NCBI GenBank assembly: GCA_902362775.1
Contig: CABIXV010000006.1
Coordinates: forward strand, 4,008-68,007
Length of the DNA: 64,000 nt
Direction: 5' to 3'
Source of the DNA: Clostridiales bacterium
Lineage (GTDB): Bacteria; Bacillota; Clostridia; Oscillospirales; Oscillospiraceae
Shown piece after piece: positions 34,050-42,372 of the stretch. The first letter of the stretch is position 1, and each line of letters starts with the position of its first letter. Below the pieces are notes generated by a model. That model searched no databases, was not told where the DNA came from, and saw only the letters and a list, made by a program, of their open reading frames with translations. The position numbers were made by a program, and so were the translations under genes.

Positions 34050-34079
34050 CGCCAGGACCTCTAGGTCCTGGCGTTTTTT
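34050..34079 (+). terminator. Terminator of the DUF975 gene
   Basis: Perfect 10-bp stem CGCCAGGACC/GGTCCTGGCG with a TCTA loop followed by six T. Confidence 0.92.
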
Positions 34080-34097
34080 AGAGGCTTCCTTAGTTTT

Positions 34098-34137
34098 GGA
34101 ACATTCGTTTGACATTCGTACAAATGTATGATAAAAT
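34098..34137 (+). promoter_or_regulatory. lexA: lexA promoter with candidate LexA operators
   Basis: TTGACA (34109-34114) and TAAAAT (34132-34137) are 17 bp apart. GGAACATTCGTTT at 34098-34110 resembles the Firmicute SOS box GAAC-N4-GTTC with one change and overlaps the -35. A second 16-bp imperfect palindrome, ACATTCGTACAAATGT, fills the spacer at 34112-34127. Both would block polymerase, as expected for autoregulation. Confidence 0.55.
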
Positions 34138-34192
34138 ACATCTAAATTTTAGTGTGTAATTTTCTGTCCGTCTGCCGAAAGGAGCCCTTGCC

Positions 34193-34810
34193 ATGGCCAA
34201 ACTGACCGCCAAGCAGCAGCAGATCTATGACTATATCCTCTCCTTTACCAATCAGCACGGCTATCCCCCTTCGGTCCGGGAGATTGGCGCGGCGGTGGGA
34301 CTGAAATCCCCCTCCACCGTCCACTTCCACATGAAGGGGCTGGAGGAGGCCGGTGTCATCGTCAAGGCAGAGGGCAAGACCCGCGCCATCTCCCTGCCGG
34401 GGGCATCCATGGGCCCGGTGGCAGAGGAGGAGGACCCCCACGCCAACCAAATACCCATCCTTGGCAATGTAGCCGCCGGCACCCCTATCCTGGCCCAAGA
34501 GTGTATTGAGGACTACCTCACCTTCGACACTGCCGGTCTGTCCGGGGAGCACTTCGCCCTCACGGTCCGGGGCGAGTCCATGCTGAACGCCGGGATTCTG
34601 CCCGGTGACCTGGTGGTGGTCCACCGCCAGCAGGAGGCCCGGAATGGTGAGATCGTAGTGGCCCTTTTTGAGGATGAGGCCACCGTCAAAACCCTTCATA
34701 GAAAAGACGGCCGCACCTGGCTTCTTCCCCAAAACCCTGATTACCCGCCTATCGACGGCACCAAAGCCGAGATAGTTGGCAAGGTGGTGGCGGTAGTCCG
34801 ACGGTACTAA
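34193..34810 (+). CDS. lexA: SOS repressor LexA
   Basis: 205 aa. N-terminal winged helix (QQQIYDYILSFTNQHGYPPSVREIG in part; recognition region SPSTVHFHMKGLEEAGVI), the self-cleavage Ala-Gly in GNVAAGTPI, the serine in RGESMLNAGI and the lysine in EATVKTLHR. RecA-stimulated autocleavage relieves repression of DNA repair genes. Start after AAAGGAG. Monocistronic between two terminators, with candidate operators in its own promoter. Confidence 0.97.
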   Translation: MAKLTAKQQQIYDYILSFTNQHGYPPSVREIGAAVGLKSPSTVHFHMKGLEEAGVIVKAEGKTRAISLPGASMGPVAEEEDPHANQIPILGNVAAGTPILAQECIEDYLTFDTAGLSGEHFALTVRGESMLNAGILPGDLVVVHRQQEARNGEIVVALFEDEATVKTLHRKDGRTWLLPQNPDYPPIDGTKAEIVGKVVAVVRRY

Positions 34811-34825
34811 TTTTGTCCCTCTGCG

Positions 34826-34856
34826 GCCGGTCATGCTCCCCATGGCCGGCTTTTTT
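34826..34856 (+). terminator. Terminator of lexA
   Basis: 10-bp stem with one mismatch, GCCGGTCATG/CATGGCCGGC (34826-34835 with 34841-34850), followed by six T. Confidence 0.88.
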
Positions 34857-34858
34857 CG

Positions 34859-34888
34859 TTGACAATCCCAGGTCCTGTCCAGTATACT
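34859..34888 (+). promoter_or_regulatory. Promoter of the ylmH operon
   Basis: Perfect TTGACA (34859-34864) and TATACT (34883-34888) with an 18-bp spacer, 32 bp before the GTG start; it begins right at the lexA terminator T run. Confidence 0.65.
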
Positions 34889-34920
34889 GAACAGGCAAAC
34901 AGAGGGAGGCGAGAAGGGTC

Positions 34921-35721
34921 GTGACCAAGAAGGAGCTTCTGGACCGCTGCGCCCGTGACGGGGCGGAGCGGGTGCTGCTGGCCCGTGTGCTGGACAAGCT
35001 GGAACTGGCTCAGGACCGGGGCATCCCAGCCCATACCCCCTTTCTCTCGCCGGGTGAACAGGCCTCTGTCACCGATTTACTCAACGCCTGGGGGCAGCCC
35101 CGCCATATCTTTTGGGGTGGCTTTCCCGGCGCAGAGCGGGCCCTGTGCGCCTTCCTCCCCGACTGGCAGGATGAGAACGACCTCCTGTTGGACCCAGAGG
35201 GACCGCTGGCCGCATTGGAGGCCGCCTTCCCTCCCGGTTCCGAGTTAAGCCACCGGGATATTCTGGGCTCCCTTATGGGCCTGGGGTTGACGAGGGAAAA
35301 GCTGGGGGACATCTTGCTCCCTGGCGACAGGACCTGTCAGGTGATCCTGCTCCGGGAGGTACTGCCCATTCTCCTCTCCCAGTGGGAGTCCGCCGGGCGT
35401 TGGCGGTTAAAGCTCCGGGAAATTCCTCTGGCTTCCCTTTCCCCTGGAGAGGCGAAGGTAAGGCTCATCCGGGACACAGTCGCCACCCCTCGCCTGGACG
35501 CGGTGCTTGCCGCCGGTTTTTCCCTGTCCCGCTCCAAAGCCATGGCCTATATCTCCGCCGGCAAGGCGGCCGTCAACCACCGGGAGTGTCTCAAAGGGGA
35601 CAAGCTGGTGGATGTGGGAGACATTCTCACCTGCCGCGGACTGGGCAAGTGCGTGGTCCGGGAGATCCCCGGCCAGTCCAAAAAGGGACGGACCATGCTG
35701 GTATTGGAGAGATATATTTAA
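34921..35721 (+). CDS. ylmH: S4-domain RNA-binding protein YlmH
   Basis: 266 aa from GTG 34921 after GGGAGGCGAG. Two N-terminal domains of the YlmH family (GQPRHIFWGGFPGAERALCAFLP in part) are followed by a C-terminal S4 domain with TPRLDAVLAAGFSLSRSKAMAYISAGKAAVNH. YlmH binds stalled 50S-peptidyl-tRNA complexes and supports ribosome-associated quality control in Firmicutes. In many genomes it lies in the division/sepF cluster; here it stands with two small conserved genes. Confidence 0.9.
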   Translation: MTKKELLDRCARDGAERVLLARVLDKLELAQDRGIPAHTPFLSPGEQASVTDLLNAWGQPRHIFWGGFPGAERALCAFLPDWQDENDLLLDPEGPLAALEAAFPPGSELSHRDILGSLMGLGLTREKLGDILLPGDRTCQVILLREVLPILLSQWESAGRWRLKLREIPLASLSPGEAKVRLIRDTVATPRLDAVLAAGFSLSRSKAMAYISAGKAAVNHRECLKGDKLVDVGDILTCRGLGKCVVREIPGQSKKGRTMLVLERYI

Positions 35722-35745
35722 GCCGCCGGATAGGAGGGCACAGCT

Positions 35746-35967
35746 ATGGCACACTATGAATATGAATTTGAGGTTCTGGCCCTCTCCGCCGGAGGGTACA
35801 GCCTGTTCGGCGGCGTCGGCATCCGGACTGAGGGCCACCAGGAAGTCATTCGAAGCCGGGCCGCCGCCGGCTGGCGTTATGTGGGCTATCTGCCCAGCGT
35901 TCAGCGGGCCTCTGGACATATTGAGACCATCGAGCTGGTATTTGAACGCGAGATAGAACAGGAATAA
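35746..35967 (+). CDS. DUF4177-like small protein
   Basis: 73 aa with AGGAGGG upstream. The sequence YEYEFEVLAL near the start, AAAGWRYVGYLPSVQ in the middle and IELVFERE at the end match the DUF4177 pattern of a small beta-sheet protein built on the phrase G-W-x-hydrophobic. Function unknown. Second gene of an operon, 24 bp after ylmH and 13 bp before the DUF896 gene. Confidence 0.7.
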   Translation: MAHYEYEFEVLALSAGGYSLFGGVGIRTEGHQEVIRSRAAAGWRYVGYLPSVQRASGHIETIELVFEREIEQE

Positions 35968-35980
35968 GGGAGGGAAAGGC

Positions 35981-36184
35981 ATGGAGCAGAAGAAGATCGA
36001 CCGCATCAATGAGCTGGCCCGGAAGGCCAAGTCTCCCGCCGGCCTCACCCCAGAGGAGGAGGCTGAACGGGCCCTGCTGCGACAGGAGTATATCGCCGCC
36101 TGTAAGTCCAATCTGATGGCCCATCTGGACAATACCCTCATTCAACATCCTGACGGCACCCGGACCCGGCTGCGGAAGAAGTGA
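35981..36184 (+). CDS. DUF896 domain protein (YnzC-like)
   Basis: 67 aa after AGGGAGGG. The motif KIDRINELARKAKSPAGLTPEEEAER followed by LRQEYIAACKSNLMAHLDNT is diagnostic for DUF896, a two-helix protein family that includes B. subtilis YnzC (a member of the LexA regulon). Third gene after ylmH and the DUF4177 gene. Confidence 0.9.
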   Translation: MEQKKIDRINELARKAKSPAGLTPEEEAERALLRQEYIAACKSNLMAHLDNTLIQHPDGTRTRLRKK

Positions 36185-36210
36185 TCCGCTCTAGCCGGAG
36201 CAGGGGTTCA

Positions 36211-36239
36211 TTGACAATCTCCCCGGCATCTGGGATAAT
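36211..36239 (+). promoter_or_regulatory. Promoter of the DegV gene
   Basis: Perfect TTGACA (36211-36216) and GATAAT (36234-36239), 17-bp spacer. Confidence 0.65.
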
Positions 36240-36298
36240 ACTCTCGATCCTTTTATGTCCCGCCAGGCGCTTATCCTATCTTTTTAAGGAGGCCCCCC

Positions 36299-37162
36299 AT
36301 GGCTCATATTAAATTTTCTACCGACTCTGCTTCCGATATTCCCGCCGCTCTGCGGGAGGAGTGGAACATCCAGGTCCTCCCTTTTCCCATCGCGATGGGC
36401 GACAGGGAGTATATGGACGGCTTTGACTTCACTCCCGACGAGTTCTTTCAGATGCTGCTGGACAGCCCTCAGATCCCGACCCACGCCCAGTTGAACCCCT
36501 ATCTTTTCACTGAATGCTTTGAGAAGGTGTGGAAAGAGGGCTATACCGATCTGATCCACACCTCTATCAACTCCAAGGGTTCAGCCACCTATGGCAACGC
36601 CATACAGGCCCGGGACGAGTTCTATGAGGACCACCCCGATGCCCAGGACACCTTCCATATCCATATCATCGACTCCAAAAACTACACCATGGGCTACGGC
36701 TGGGCGGTGGTGCAGGGGGCCAAGATGGCTGCTGCCGGTGCCCAGGCGGGAGAGATCGTGGATTTTATCCAGGATTGGGTGGATCATGTCCGGGTGATCT
36801 TCGCCCCTCTTGACCTGCGGTTTGCCAAAAAATCCGGCCGGATCTCCGCCGCGGCAGCCTTCATGGGCGAAGCCCTGGGGTTAAAGCCCATTATGACCTT
36901 CGCCAACGGCGAGTCCAAGATACTGTCCAAGGCGCGGGGGGAGAAAAACGCGATTTCCGCTGTTGTGGAGCTGTGCAAACAGGAGCGGAGCGCTAACAGC
37001 CCCTATCTGGTCGTCCATGGCAATAACCTGGAGCAGGCTGGCAAACTGCTAGAAGCCTGCCGCCAGGAGCTAGGCTGTGAGCCTGCCCTGGAGTATCTCA
37101 TCGGTGGTGTGGTGTCCATCAACGCCGGCCCCAATGTAATTGGTCTGGTATATCGCACATAA
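36299..37162 (+). CDS. DegV family fatty-acid-binding protein
   Basis: 287 aa. The start IKFSTDSASDIP, the segment PTHAQLNPYLF and SKGSATYGNAIQAR, the IIDSKNYTMGYG strand and FAKKSGRISAAAAFMGEALGLKPIM are all DegV hallmarks. DegV/FakB proteins carry an acyl chain that FakA phosphorylates. No fakA (DhaK/YloV-type) is next to it; the DhaL/DhaK at the window start are of the ketose kinase kind. Specificity unknown. A terminator follows at 37174-37205. Confidence 0.9.
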   Translation: MAHIKFSTDSASDIPAALREEWNIQVLPFPIAMGDREYMDGFDFTPDEFFQMLLDSPQIPTHAQLNPYLFTECFEKVWKEGYTDLIHTSINSKGSATYGNAIQARDEFYEDHPDAQDTFHIHIIDSKNYTMGYGWAVVQGAKMAAAGAQAGEIVDFIQDWVDHVRVIFAPLDLRFAKKSGRISAAAAFMGEALGLKPIMTFANGESKILSKARGEKNAISAVVELCKQERSANSPYLVVHGNNLEQAGKLLEACRQELGCEPALEYLIGGVVSINAGPNVIGLVYRT

Positions 37163-37173
37163 AACTCTTTTTG

Positions 37174-37205
37174 GGTCCGGCTGTGGCGAGCAGTCGGACC
37201 TTTTT
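37174..37205 (+). terminator. Terminator of the DegV gene
   Basis: Stem GGTCCG with partial extension, paired with CGGACC at 37195-37200, followed by five T. Confidence 0.75.
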
Positions 37206-37298
37206 CTTTCTCTGGGACAGGCAGGCATCCCGAAATTTACATTTTATTCATGCTTTTTCTGGTAAGGTAGAGTAGGATACTGAAAAACAGGGAGGGAT

Positions 37299-38465
37299 AT
37301 GATACCAATGAAGCCTGGGCAACTGACCTGGCCCCAGCGGGGCGCCCTGTGGCTGCGGCTGGCCATCCGGCTGGTGCTGTCTCTGGCCGCCGTCCTTCTG
37401 GTGTCCTTTTTTGGACGGCCCCTACTGACACTTTTTGCCCCCTTTGTCTGCGCCCTCATCGCTGCCGCCCTGCTCAACCCCCTGGTCAAGTGGTTCCAGC
37501 GCAAGCTGGGATGGTCCCGAAGCGTGCTGACCTTGCTCCTTCTGCTCCTCCTCTTCGGTCTGGTAGGGAGTGCCCTGGGATGGCTGGGCTACGCGGTTGT
37601 CCGTCAGGTCATCAGTCTGGCGGAGAACTGGGACGGGGTAGTGGCTGCCGGCATCAGTGTACTGGACCAGCTGGACCAGATGTTTCAACAGGTGGTGGCC
37701 CAGTTCCCGATCCAGATCGCCGGCCCGGATCAGGGCTTTCTCGACTGGCTGGTGGACACCTTATCCTCGGCGGCCCCTGACCTGGGGAACCTGGCCACCT
37801 ATGCTGGAGAGAAGGCAGTCTCCTTCTCCTCCTTTCTGTTGGCTCTGGTCTTTTTTGTCATGGCAACCTTTATGCTGACGGCGGACTACCCCTATCTCCG
37901 CTCACGGGCCGCTCAACATCTGGACGAGGGGACGCTCCACTTTCTGGGGCAGGTCCGGGCCACCGCCCTGGGGGCCTTCGGAGGCTATTTGAAGGCGGAG
38001 CTGCTGCTCTCCATCGGGGTATTCTTCATCCTGCTCATCGGCTTCTTTGTCATCCGTCAGCCCTACGGCCTTCTGCTGGCTCTGGGACTGGCCATTATGG
38101 ACTTTATCCCCATCATCGGCGCCGGCACGGTCATGGTCCCCTGGGCCGTCATCGCGCTGTTTACCCACAACTACCTCGACGCCATCGAGATCATGGTCAT
38201 CTGGGGCATTATTGCTATGTTCCGCCGGGTAATGGAGCCCAAATTCGTAGGGGACCAGACTGGTCTATCCCCTATCGCCTCTCTGGTCAGTATCTATGTA
38301 GGGATGCAGGTAGCCGGAGTTCTGGGTATGATTCTAGGGCCTATCCTGCTGCTGGTTCTGCTGAATCTGGCCGGAATGGGGATGTTCCGCGGGCTCCGGC
38401 TGGACATCGCCGCCGCTGTGCGGGACATCGCCGCCCTTCTCTCCCAGCGGCCAGAGCAGATGTGA
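37299..38465 (+). CDS. AI-2E family transporter-like membrane protein
   Basis: 388 aa from ATG 37299 (or ATG 37308; GGAGGG at 37291 is too near for the first and rather far for the second). About seven membrane helices with the AI-2E/PerM signature region DFIPIIGAGTVMVPWAVIAL and the C-terminal VMEPKFVGDQTGLSPIASLVSIYVGMQVAG (in part). The family includes TqsA, Na+/H+ antiporters and CPSF-linked exporters; transport of AI-2 cannot be assumed. The C-terminus is LDIAAAVRDIAALL. Monocistronic. Confidence 0.88.
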   Translation: MIPMKPGQLTWPQRGALWLRLAIRLVLSLAAVLLVSFFGRPLLTLFAPFVCALIAAALLNPLVKWFQRKLGWSRSVLTLLLLLLLFGLVGSALGWLGYAVVRQVISLAENWDGVVAAGISVLDQLDQMFQQVVAQFPIQIAGPDQGFLDWLVDTLSSAAPDLGNLATYAGEKAVSFSSFLLALVFFVMATFMLTADYPYLRSRAAQHLDEGTLHFLGQVRATALGAFGGYLKAELLLSIGVFFILLIGFFVIRQPYGLLLALGLAIMDFIPIIGAGTVMVPWAVIALFTHNYLDAIEIMVIWGIIAMFRRVMEPKFVGDQTGLSPIASLVSIYVGMQVAGVLGMILGPILLLVLLNLAGMGMFRGLRLDIAAAVRDIAALLSQRPEQM

Positions 38466-38603
38466 CCTGGTTTCAAACTTTGTTTTGGGAAAGTTCAAAA
38501 AATTTATCCTTTTTCTTCATGCTTTTTTCATATTTCGGCGGTATGATATCCACAGTTCAAAGAGGGGCGGCCCCAAGGCCCTTCTTGAAAGGAGTGCATT
38601 TAC

Positions 38604-39977
38604 ATGGAGTATCCCGACTTCAGCTTTTATAACAGTGAAAACGACGGCTACCGGGGTGGCTTCGGCGACTATACCGACCCCATTCCCACCTCTGGTGGTC
38701 CTGCTCATTCCAGCGAGCCCCCGAAGAAAAAGGGGCGCGGCAAGCGCATTGCCGCTCTTTTGCTGGCCTGCGCTGTTGTGGGCGGCGGAGCGGGCGTTGG
38801 CGGCGCGGCCGTGTACCAAAGTCTGACCGCCCCCGATACCGTAATCTATGAGGGGGAGCGCCCCCAGGTGGATACGATGGTCAACACCAACAGCGGCCAG
38901 CCCATGACGCCCGAACAGCTATATGCCGCCAACCTGCCCTCCTGCGTCGGCATCACGGTAAACACCACGGTGAACATCTTTGGTCAGACCACCACCTCCG
39001 CCGCCAGCGGTTCCGGCTTTGTACTGACCCAGGACGGCTACATTGTCACCAACTACCACGTCATTGAGGAGGCGGTCAATGATTCCTCTGTCACCATTGA
39101 GGTCTCCTTCTCCAACGGAGACAAATATACCGCCAAACTGGTGGGCGGTGAGAAGGACAACGACGTGGCCGTACTGAAGATCGAAGCTGCCGGCTTACAG
39201 CCTGTGACTTTGGGCGACAGCGACCAGTTGGTGGTAGGCGAAAGCGTGTACGCCATAGGTAACCCCCTGGGTGAGCTGACCTATACCCTCACTGACGGCA
39301 TCGTATCCGCGCTAGACCGGCTGATCACCACCTCCAGCAAAAATGCTAACGGTCAGACCGAAACCACTACCCTCAATGTACTCCAGACCAACTGCGCCAT
39401 CAACCCCGGCAACTCTGGCGGCCCTCTGTTTGACAGCTATGGCAACGTGGTAGGCATCGTATCTGCCAAGTACACAGAGTCCACCTCCGGTGTGTCCGCC
39501 GAGGGGCTGGGCTTCGCGCTCCCTATCAACGACGTGAAGGAAATCATATCTGACCTCATCGAGCACGGCTATGTTACCGGCAAGCCCTATCTGGGCGTTC
39601 AAGTCAATGTGGTGGACGAGAGCGTTCAGCGTTATGGCATCCCCGCCGGCGCGGTAGTGGAGTATGTGGCCGAGGGCTCCTGCGCCCAGAAGGCCGGCCT
39701 GCAGGTCAATGACATCATCACCGCCATCGACGACACCGCAGTGGACTCCCCCTCCGCTCTGACTGCGGCCCTGTCCTCCGACTACAAGGCCGGGGACACC
39801 GCCACCCTCACCGTGGTGCGCCAGCAGCAGGAGGTCAAGCTGACCGTCACCTTCGACGAGAAAAATGCCGAGACCGAGGCCGCTAACCAGAACCAGCAGA
39901 ACACACAGCAGGGCCAGCAGCAGAGCCCGAATGGCGGCTATTACTACCAGTGGCCCTTTGGAAGCTTCGGCTGGTGA
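38604..39977 (+). CDS. htrA: HtrA/DegP-like membrane-anchored serine protease
   Basis: 457 aa after GAAAGGAG. A charged N-terminal stretch of about 47 residues precedes one membrane helix (48-70), then a trypsin-like domain with the catalytic triad H152 (NYHVIEE), D187 (NDVAVLKIE) and S271 (NPGNSGGPLF). A PDZ domain covers about 345-425 (YLGVQVNVV through VTVTFDE), and the Gln-rich tail ends in aromatic residues. Degrades misfolded proteins outside the membrane; in Firmicutes usually induced by envelope stress. Monocistronic, terminator at 40008. Confidence 0.93.
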   Translation: MEYPDFSFYNSENDGYRGGFGDYTDPIPTSGGPAHSSEPPKKKGRGKRIAALLLACAVVGGGAGVGGAAVYQSLTAPDTVIYEGERPQVDTMVNTNSGQPMTPEQLYAANLPSCVGITVNTTVNIFGQTTTSAASGSGFVLTQDGYIVTNYHVIEEAVNDSSVTIEVSFSNGDKYTAKLVGGEKDNDVAVLKIEAAGLQPVTLGDSDQLVVGESVYAIGNPLGELTYTLTDGIVSALDRLITTSSKNANGQTETTTLNVLQTNCAINPGNSGGPLFDSYGNVVGIVSAKYTESTSGVSAEGLGFALPINDVKEIISDLIEHGYVTGKPYLGVQVNVVDESVQRYGIPAGAVVEYVAEGSCAQKAGLQVNDIITAIDDTAVDSPSALTAALSSDYKAGDTATLTVVRQQQEVKLTVTFDEKNAETEAANQNQQNTQQGQQQSPNGGYYYQWPFGSFGW

Positions 39978-40007
39978 TCCTTCTCTCATTCTCGATTCCT
40001 TCTTGAA

Positions 40008-40050
40008 AGAACCGGCTCTGTCCTTGGGATGGGGCCGGTTCTCTCTTTTT
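40008..40050 (+). terminator. Terminator of htrA
   Basis: Stem AGAACCGGC/GCCGGTTCT (40008-40016 with 40034-40042) followed by CTCTTTTT. Confidence 0.8.
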
Positions 40051-40059
40051 GGAAAAAGA

Positions 40060-40088
40060 TGGACAAACCGCAGAGAAAACGTTATAAT
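40060..40088 (+). promoter_or_regulatory. Promoter of the DEAD-box helicase operon
   Basis: TGGACA (40060-40065) and a perfect TATAAT (40083-40088), 17-bp spacer. It leaves a leader of about 125 nt before the start codon, a length often seen with cold-shock helicases, though no structure is obvious. Confidence 0.6.
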
Positions 40089-40221
40089 TTATTATGGAAT
40101 AATATTGGGGGCGAGCTATTTCGTCCTTTTTGATTCGGGGCCGCGCCGGGAAGGGCGTTTTTTCTGTGTCTGTTTGGAAGGCCTTGGATCACATCCACGA
40201 ACACAGAAAGGAACAACAAAC

Positions 40222-41403
40222 ATGGAGATCAACGGAACATCTGTCAACGAATCGGTCCGGTATGCCCAGCTGGACCTCTCTCCCGCACTGATGCGGGCCA
40301 TCGAGAAGAAGGGGTATGTTCAGGCCACCCCTGTCCAGGCCGGCGCCATCCCCTATTTCATGGAGTGGAAGGACGTCATCGCCAAAGCTCCCACGGGCAC
40401 CGGAAAGACCTTCGCCTTTGGCATCCCCATGGTGGAGCACATTGATCCGGAGAGCAGCGCGGTCCAGGCCCTGGTGCTGGCCCCCACCCGTGAGCTGGCC
40501 ATCCAGATCCAGGACGAGCTAAGGGACCTGTGCGCCTTTAAAGAGGGCGTGCGGGTAGTCTGCCTCTATGGCGGGCAGCCCATTGAAAAGCAGATCACCC
40601 AGCTGAAAAAGTCCCCCCAGATCGTGGTGGCCACTCCCGGCCGCCTGATGGACCACATGAAGCGGCACACAGTCCGGCTGGACCAGGTTCAAACTGTTGT
40701 GCTGGACGAGGCCGACCGGATGCTGGACATGGGCTTTGTCCGGGATGTGACCCACATTCTGGACAAAATGCCTCAGCGCCGGAACCTGGGGATGTTCTCC
40801 GCCACCATTTCCCGGGAAGTAATGGACATCTCCTGGGTCTATCAGCGAGACCCGGTGGAAATCACCGTCCACGCTGATCAGGACAACAAGCCCGATATCG
40901 CCCAGTACCGCCTGGATGTAGACCGGGGGGAGAAGGCGGACACTATGGCCCGGCTGCTGGACATGGGCGACTATGAGCGTGTCATCGCCTTCTGCAACAC
41001 CAAAAACATGACAGACCGCCTGGCCGGTCTGCTGTCCATGCGGCGCATCTCCTGCGAGGCCATCCACGGCGATATCCAGCAGCGCCAGCGGGAAAAGACG
41101 CTCCAGAAATTCCGAGACGGCCAGCTCCGGGTACTGGTAGCCACCGATGTGGCTGCCCGTGGGCTGGATATCGACGATGTGGACGCCGTCTTTAACTATG
41201 ATGTCCCGGACGAGAACGAATACTATATCCACCGCATCGGCCGCACCGGCCGGGCCAAGCGCCACGGGGTCGCCTTCTCCCTGGTATCTACTATTACCGA
41301 GGGGCTTCGGCTGGACGACATCCAGAAGGTCACCGGCAGCGATATCCGCAAGGTATATTTTAATGAGCGGGGCGATCTGGTGGCCGCCGTGGAGCGCCCA
41401 TGA
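40222..41403 (+). CDS. DEAD-box ATP-dependent RNA helicase
   Basis: 393 aa from ATG 40222 (AAAGGA 11 nt upstream); the frame is open upstream through the promoter, not coding. Complete core: Q motif region YVQATPVQAGAIPY, motif I APTGTGKT, Ia PTRELA, II VLDEADRMLD, III SAT, V VATDVAARGLDIDDVD, VI HRIGRTGRA. No long C-terminal domain follows, so it is a minimal helicase like the CshA/RhlE core. It remodels RNA in ribosome assembly or decay. The next gene overlaps its stop. Confidence 0.93.
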   Translation: MEINGTSVNESVRYAQLDLSPALMRAIEKKGYVQATPVQAGAIPYFMEWKDVIAKAPTGTGKTFAFGIPMVEHIDPESSAVQALVLAPTRELAIQIQDELRDLCAFKEGVRVVCLYGGQPIEKQITQLKKSPQIVVATPGRLMDHMKRHTVRLDQVQTVVLDEADRMLDMGFVRDVTHILDKMPQRRNLGMFSATISREVMDISWVYQRDPVEITVHADQDNKPDIAQYRLDVDRGEKADTMARLLDMGDYERVIAFCNTKNMTDRLAGLLSMRRISCEAIHGDIQQRQREKTLQKFRDGQLRVLVATDVAARGLDIDDVDAVFNYDVPDENEYYIHRIGRTGRAKRHGVAFSLVSTITEGLRLDDIQKVTGSDIRKVYFNERGDLVAAVERP

Positions 41404-41978
41404 GAGGCGGTCCACGGCGGAGCGGCCTCCTGTTGGATCTGTTCGCCTGCTTTCTAATCCCGGCCTATACCTTGCTCTTTGCGGGCAGTCGGGCCTGGTT
41501 CTCCACCAATTTTTCCGTCATCGCGGTGACCGGGCCGGACCACTACCGGGGCTTTCTCTACTGGGGCGTGCTGGCGGGAGGCTATTTCTTCCTGATGCTG
41601 ATGAAGCTGGCCTCCATTCTGCGCAGCCGTGTGGCTCAAACCGCCGCCATTCTGCTCACCCTGGCCGCCTGCCTGTCCCTTTGCTATGCTCTAGCCATCC
41701 CCTATCTCCCGGAGCAGTTTCCCCGATACGCCGACTTGCATGTGATCCTGGCCGCTCTGGCCTGTGTCCTCTTGATGCTGGCCCTGCTGGTCGCCCTGCT
41801 CGCCCTATACCGGCGTCAGCCGGACCGGTATGTCCCCCTGCTCCGGGCCTGGTTTATTATCGTAGGCATTTGCGGGGTCCTGTTTCTCATCCCCCAGATG
41901 GTCTCCTCGGCGCTGGAGGTGTTTTTCACCATCTCCGCCGCCCTGCTCGTCCGCAAGGCCTGGCTGTACCGCCGATAG
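41400..41978 (+). CDS. Small integral membrane protein of unknown function
   Basis: 192 aa, beginning in the ATGA at the helicase stop, so translation is coupled. Five to six hydrophobic helices are visible: LLLDLFACFLIPAYTLLFA, FLYWGVLAGGYFFLML, AAILLTLAACLSLCYALAI, DLHVILAALACVLLMLALLVALLALY and FIIVGICGVLFLIPQMV. No family recognised. Membership in the helicase operon is clear, a functional link is not. Confidence 0.7.
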   Translation: MRGGPRRSGLLLDLFACFLIPAYTLLFAGSRAWFSTNFSVIAVTGPDHYRGFLYWGVLAGGYFFLMLMKLASILRSRVAQTAAILLTLAACLSLCYALAIPYLPEQFPRYADLHVILAALACVLLMLALLVALLALYRRQPDRYVPLLRAWFIIVGICGVLFLIPQMVSSALEVFFTISAALLVRKAWLYRR

Positions 41979-42104
41979 TGATTGGCATTTCCATCCGCTT
42001 TTTATCTTCTTTTAATCTTTTTCCCATGGATTTTTCACCGGCTTTGGCGTATGCTGGTATCAGAAAGAGGAAGTCATCTCATATCACATTGGAGGGAATA
42101 CTTG

Positions 42105-42314
42105 ATGGGATCTAAACGATTGTATCGGACCGAGGGCAGTTATAAAATGCTGTGCGGCGTGTGCGGTGGTCTGGCGGAATACTTTGACCTCGACCCCACT
42201 CTGGTCCGGGTGGGCTGGGTCATCGCCTTTTTTGCCTTCTCAGTGGGTCTCTGGGCCTATCTGATCTGTGCCATCATCATGCCAAAAAAGAGCGACGTGT
42301 ACCCTGGGTACTGA
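42105..42314 (+). CDS. PspC domain protein
   Basis: 69 aa from ATG 42105 (GGAGGG 8 nt upstream); the longer frame from 41982 has no RBS. KRLYRTEGSYKMLCGVCGGLAEYFDLDPTLVRV (in parts) is the PspC signature, followed by one membrane helix (FFAFSVGLWAYLICAIIM). PspC-domain proteins take part in membrane stress responses. Followed by its own terminator. Confidence 0.92.
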   Translation: MGSKRLYRTEGSYKMLCGVCGGLAEYFDLDPTLVRVGWVIAFFAFSVGLWAYLICAIIMPKKSDVYPGY

Positions 42315-42324
42315 TTCATACCCC

Positions 42325-42349
42325 AAGGCCTCCCTCCGGAGGCCTTTTT
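42325..42349 (+). terminator. Terminator of the PspC gene
   Basis: Perfect 9-bp stem AAGGCCTCC/GGAGGCCTT with loop CTCC and a run of T. Confidence 0.88.
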
Positions 42350-42372
42350 ATCTTTACAATGGAGGAACCGAC

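Noticed and set aside
37299..38465. Autoinducer-2 exporter linked to the lsrF-like operon
   Set aside because: The family name AI-2E is historical and covers many transporters; the gene is 34 kb from the lsrF-like gene and monocistronic.
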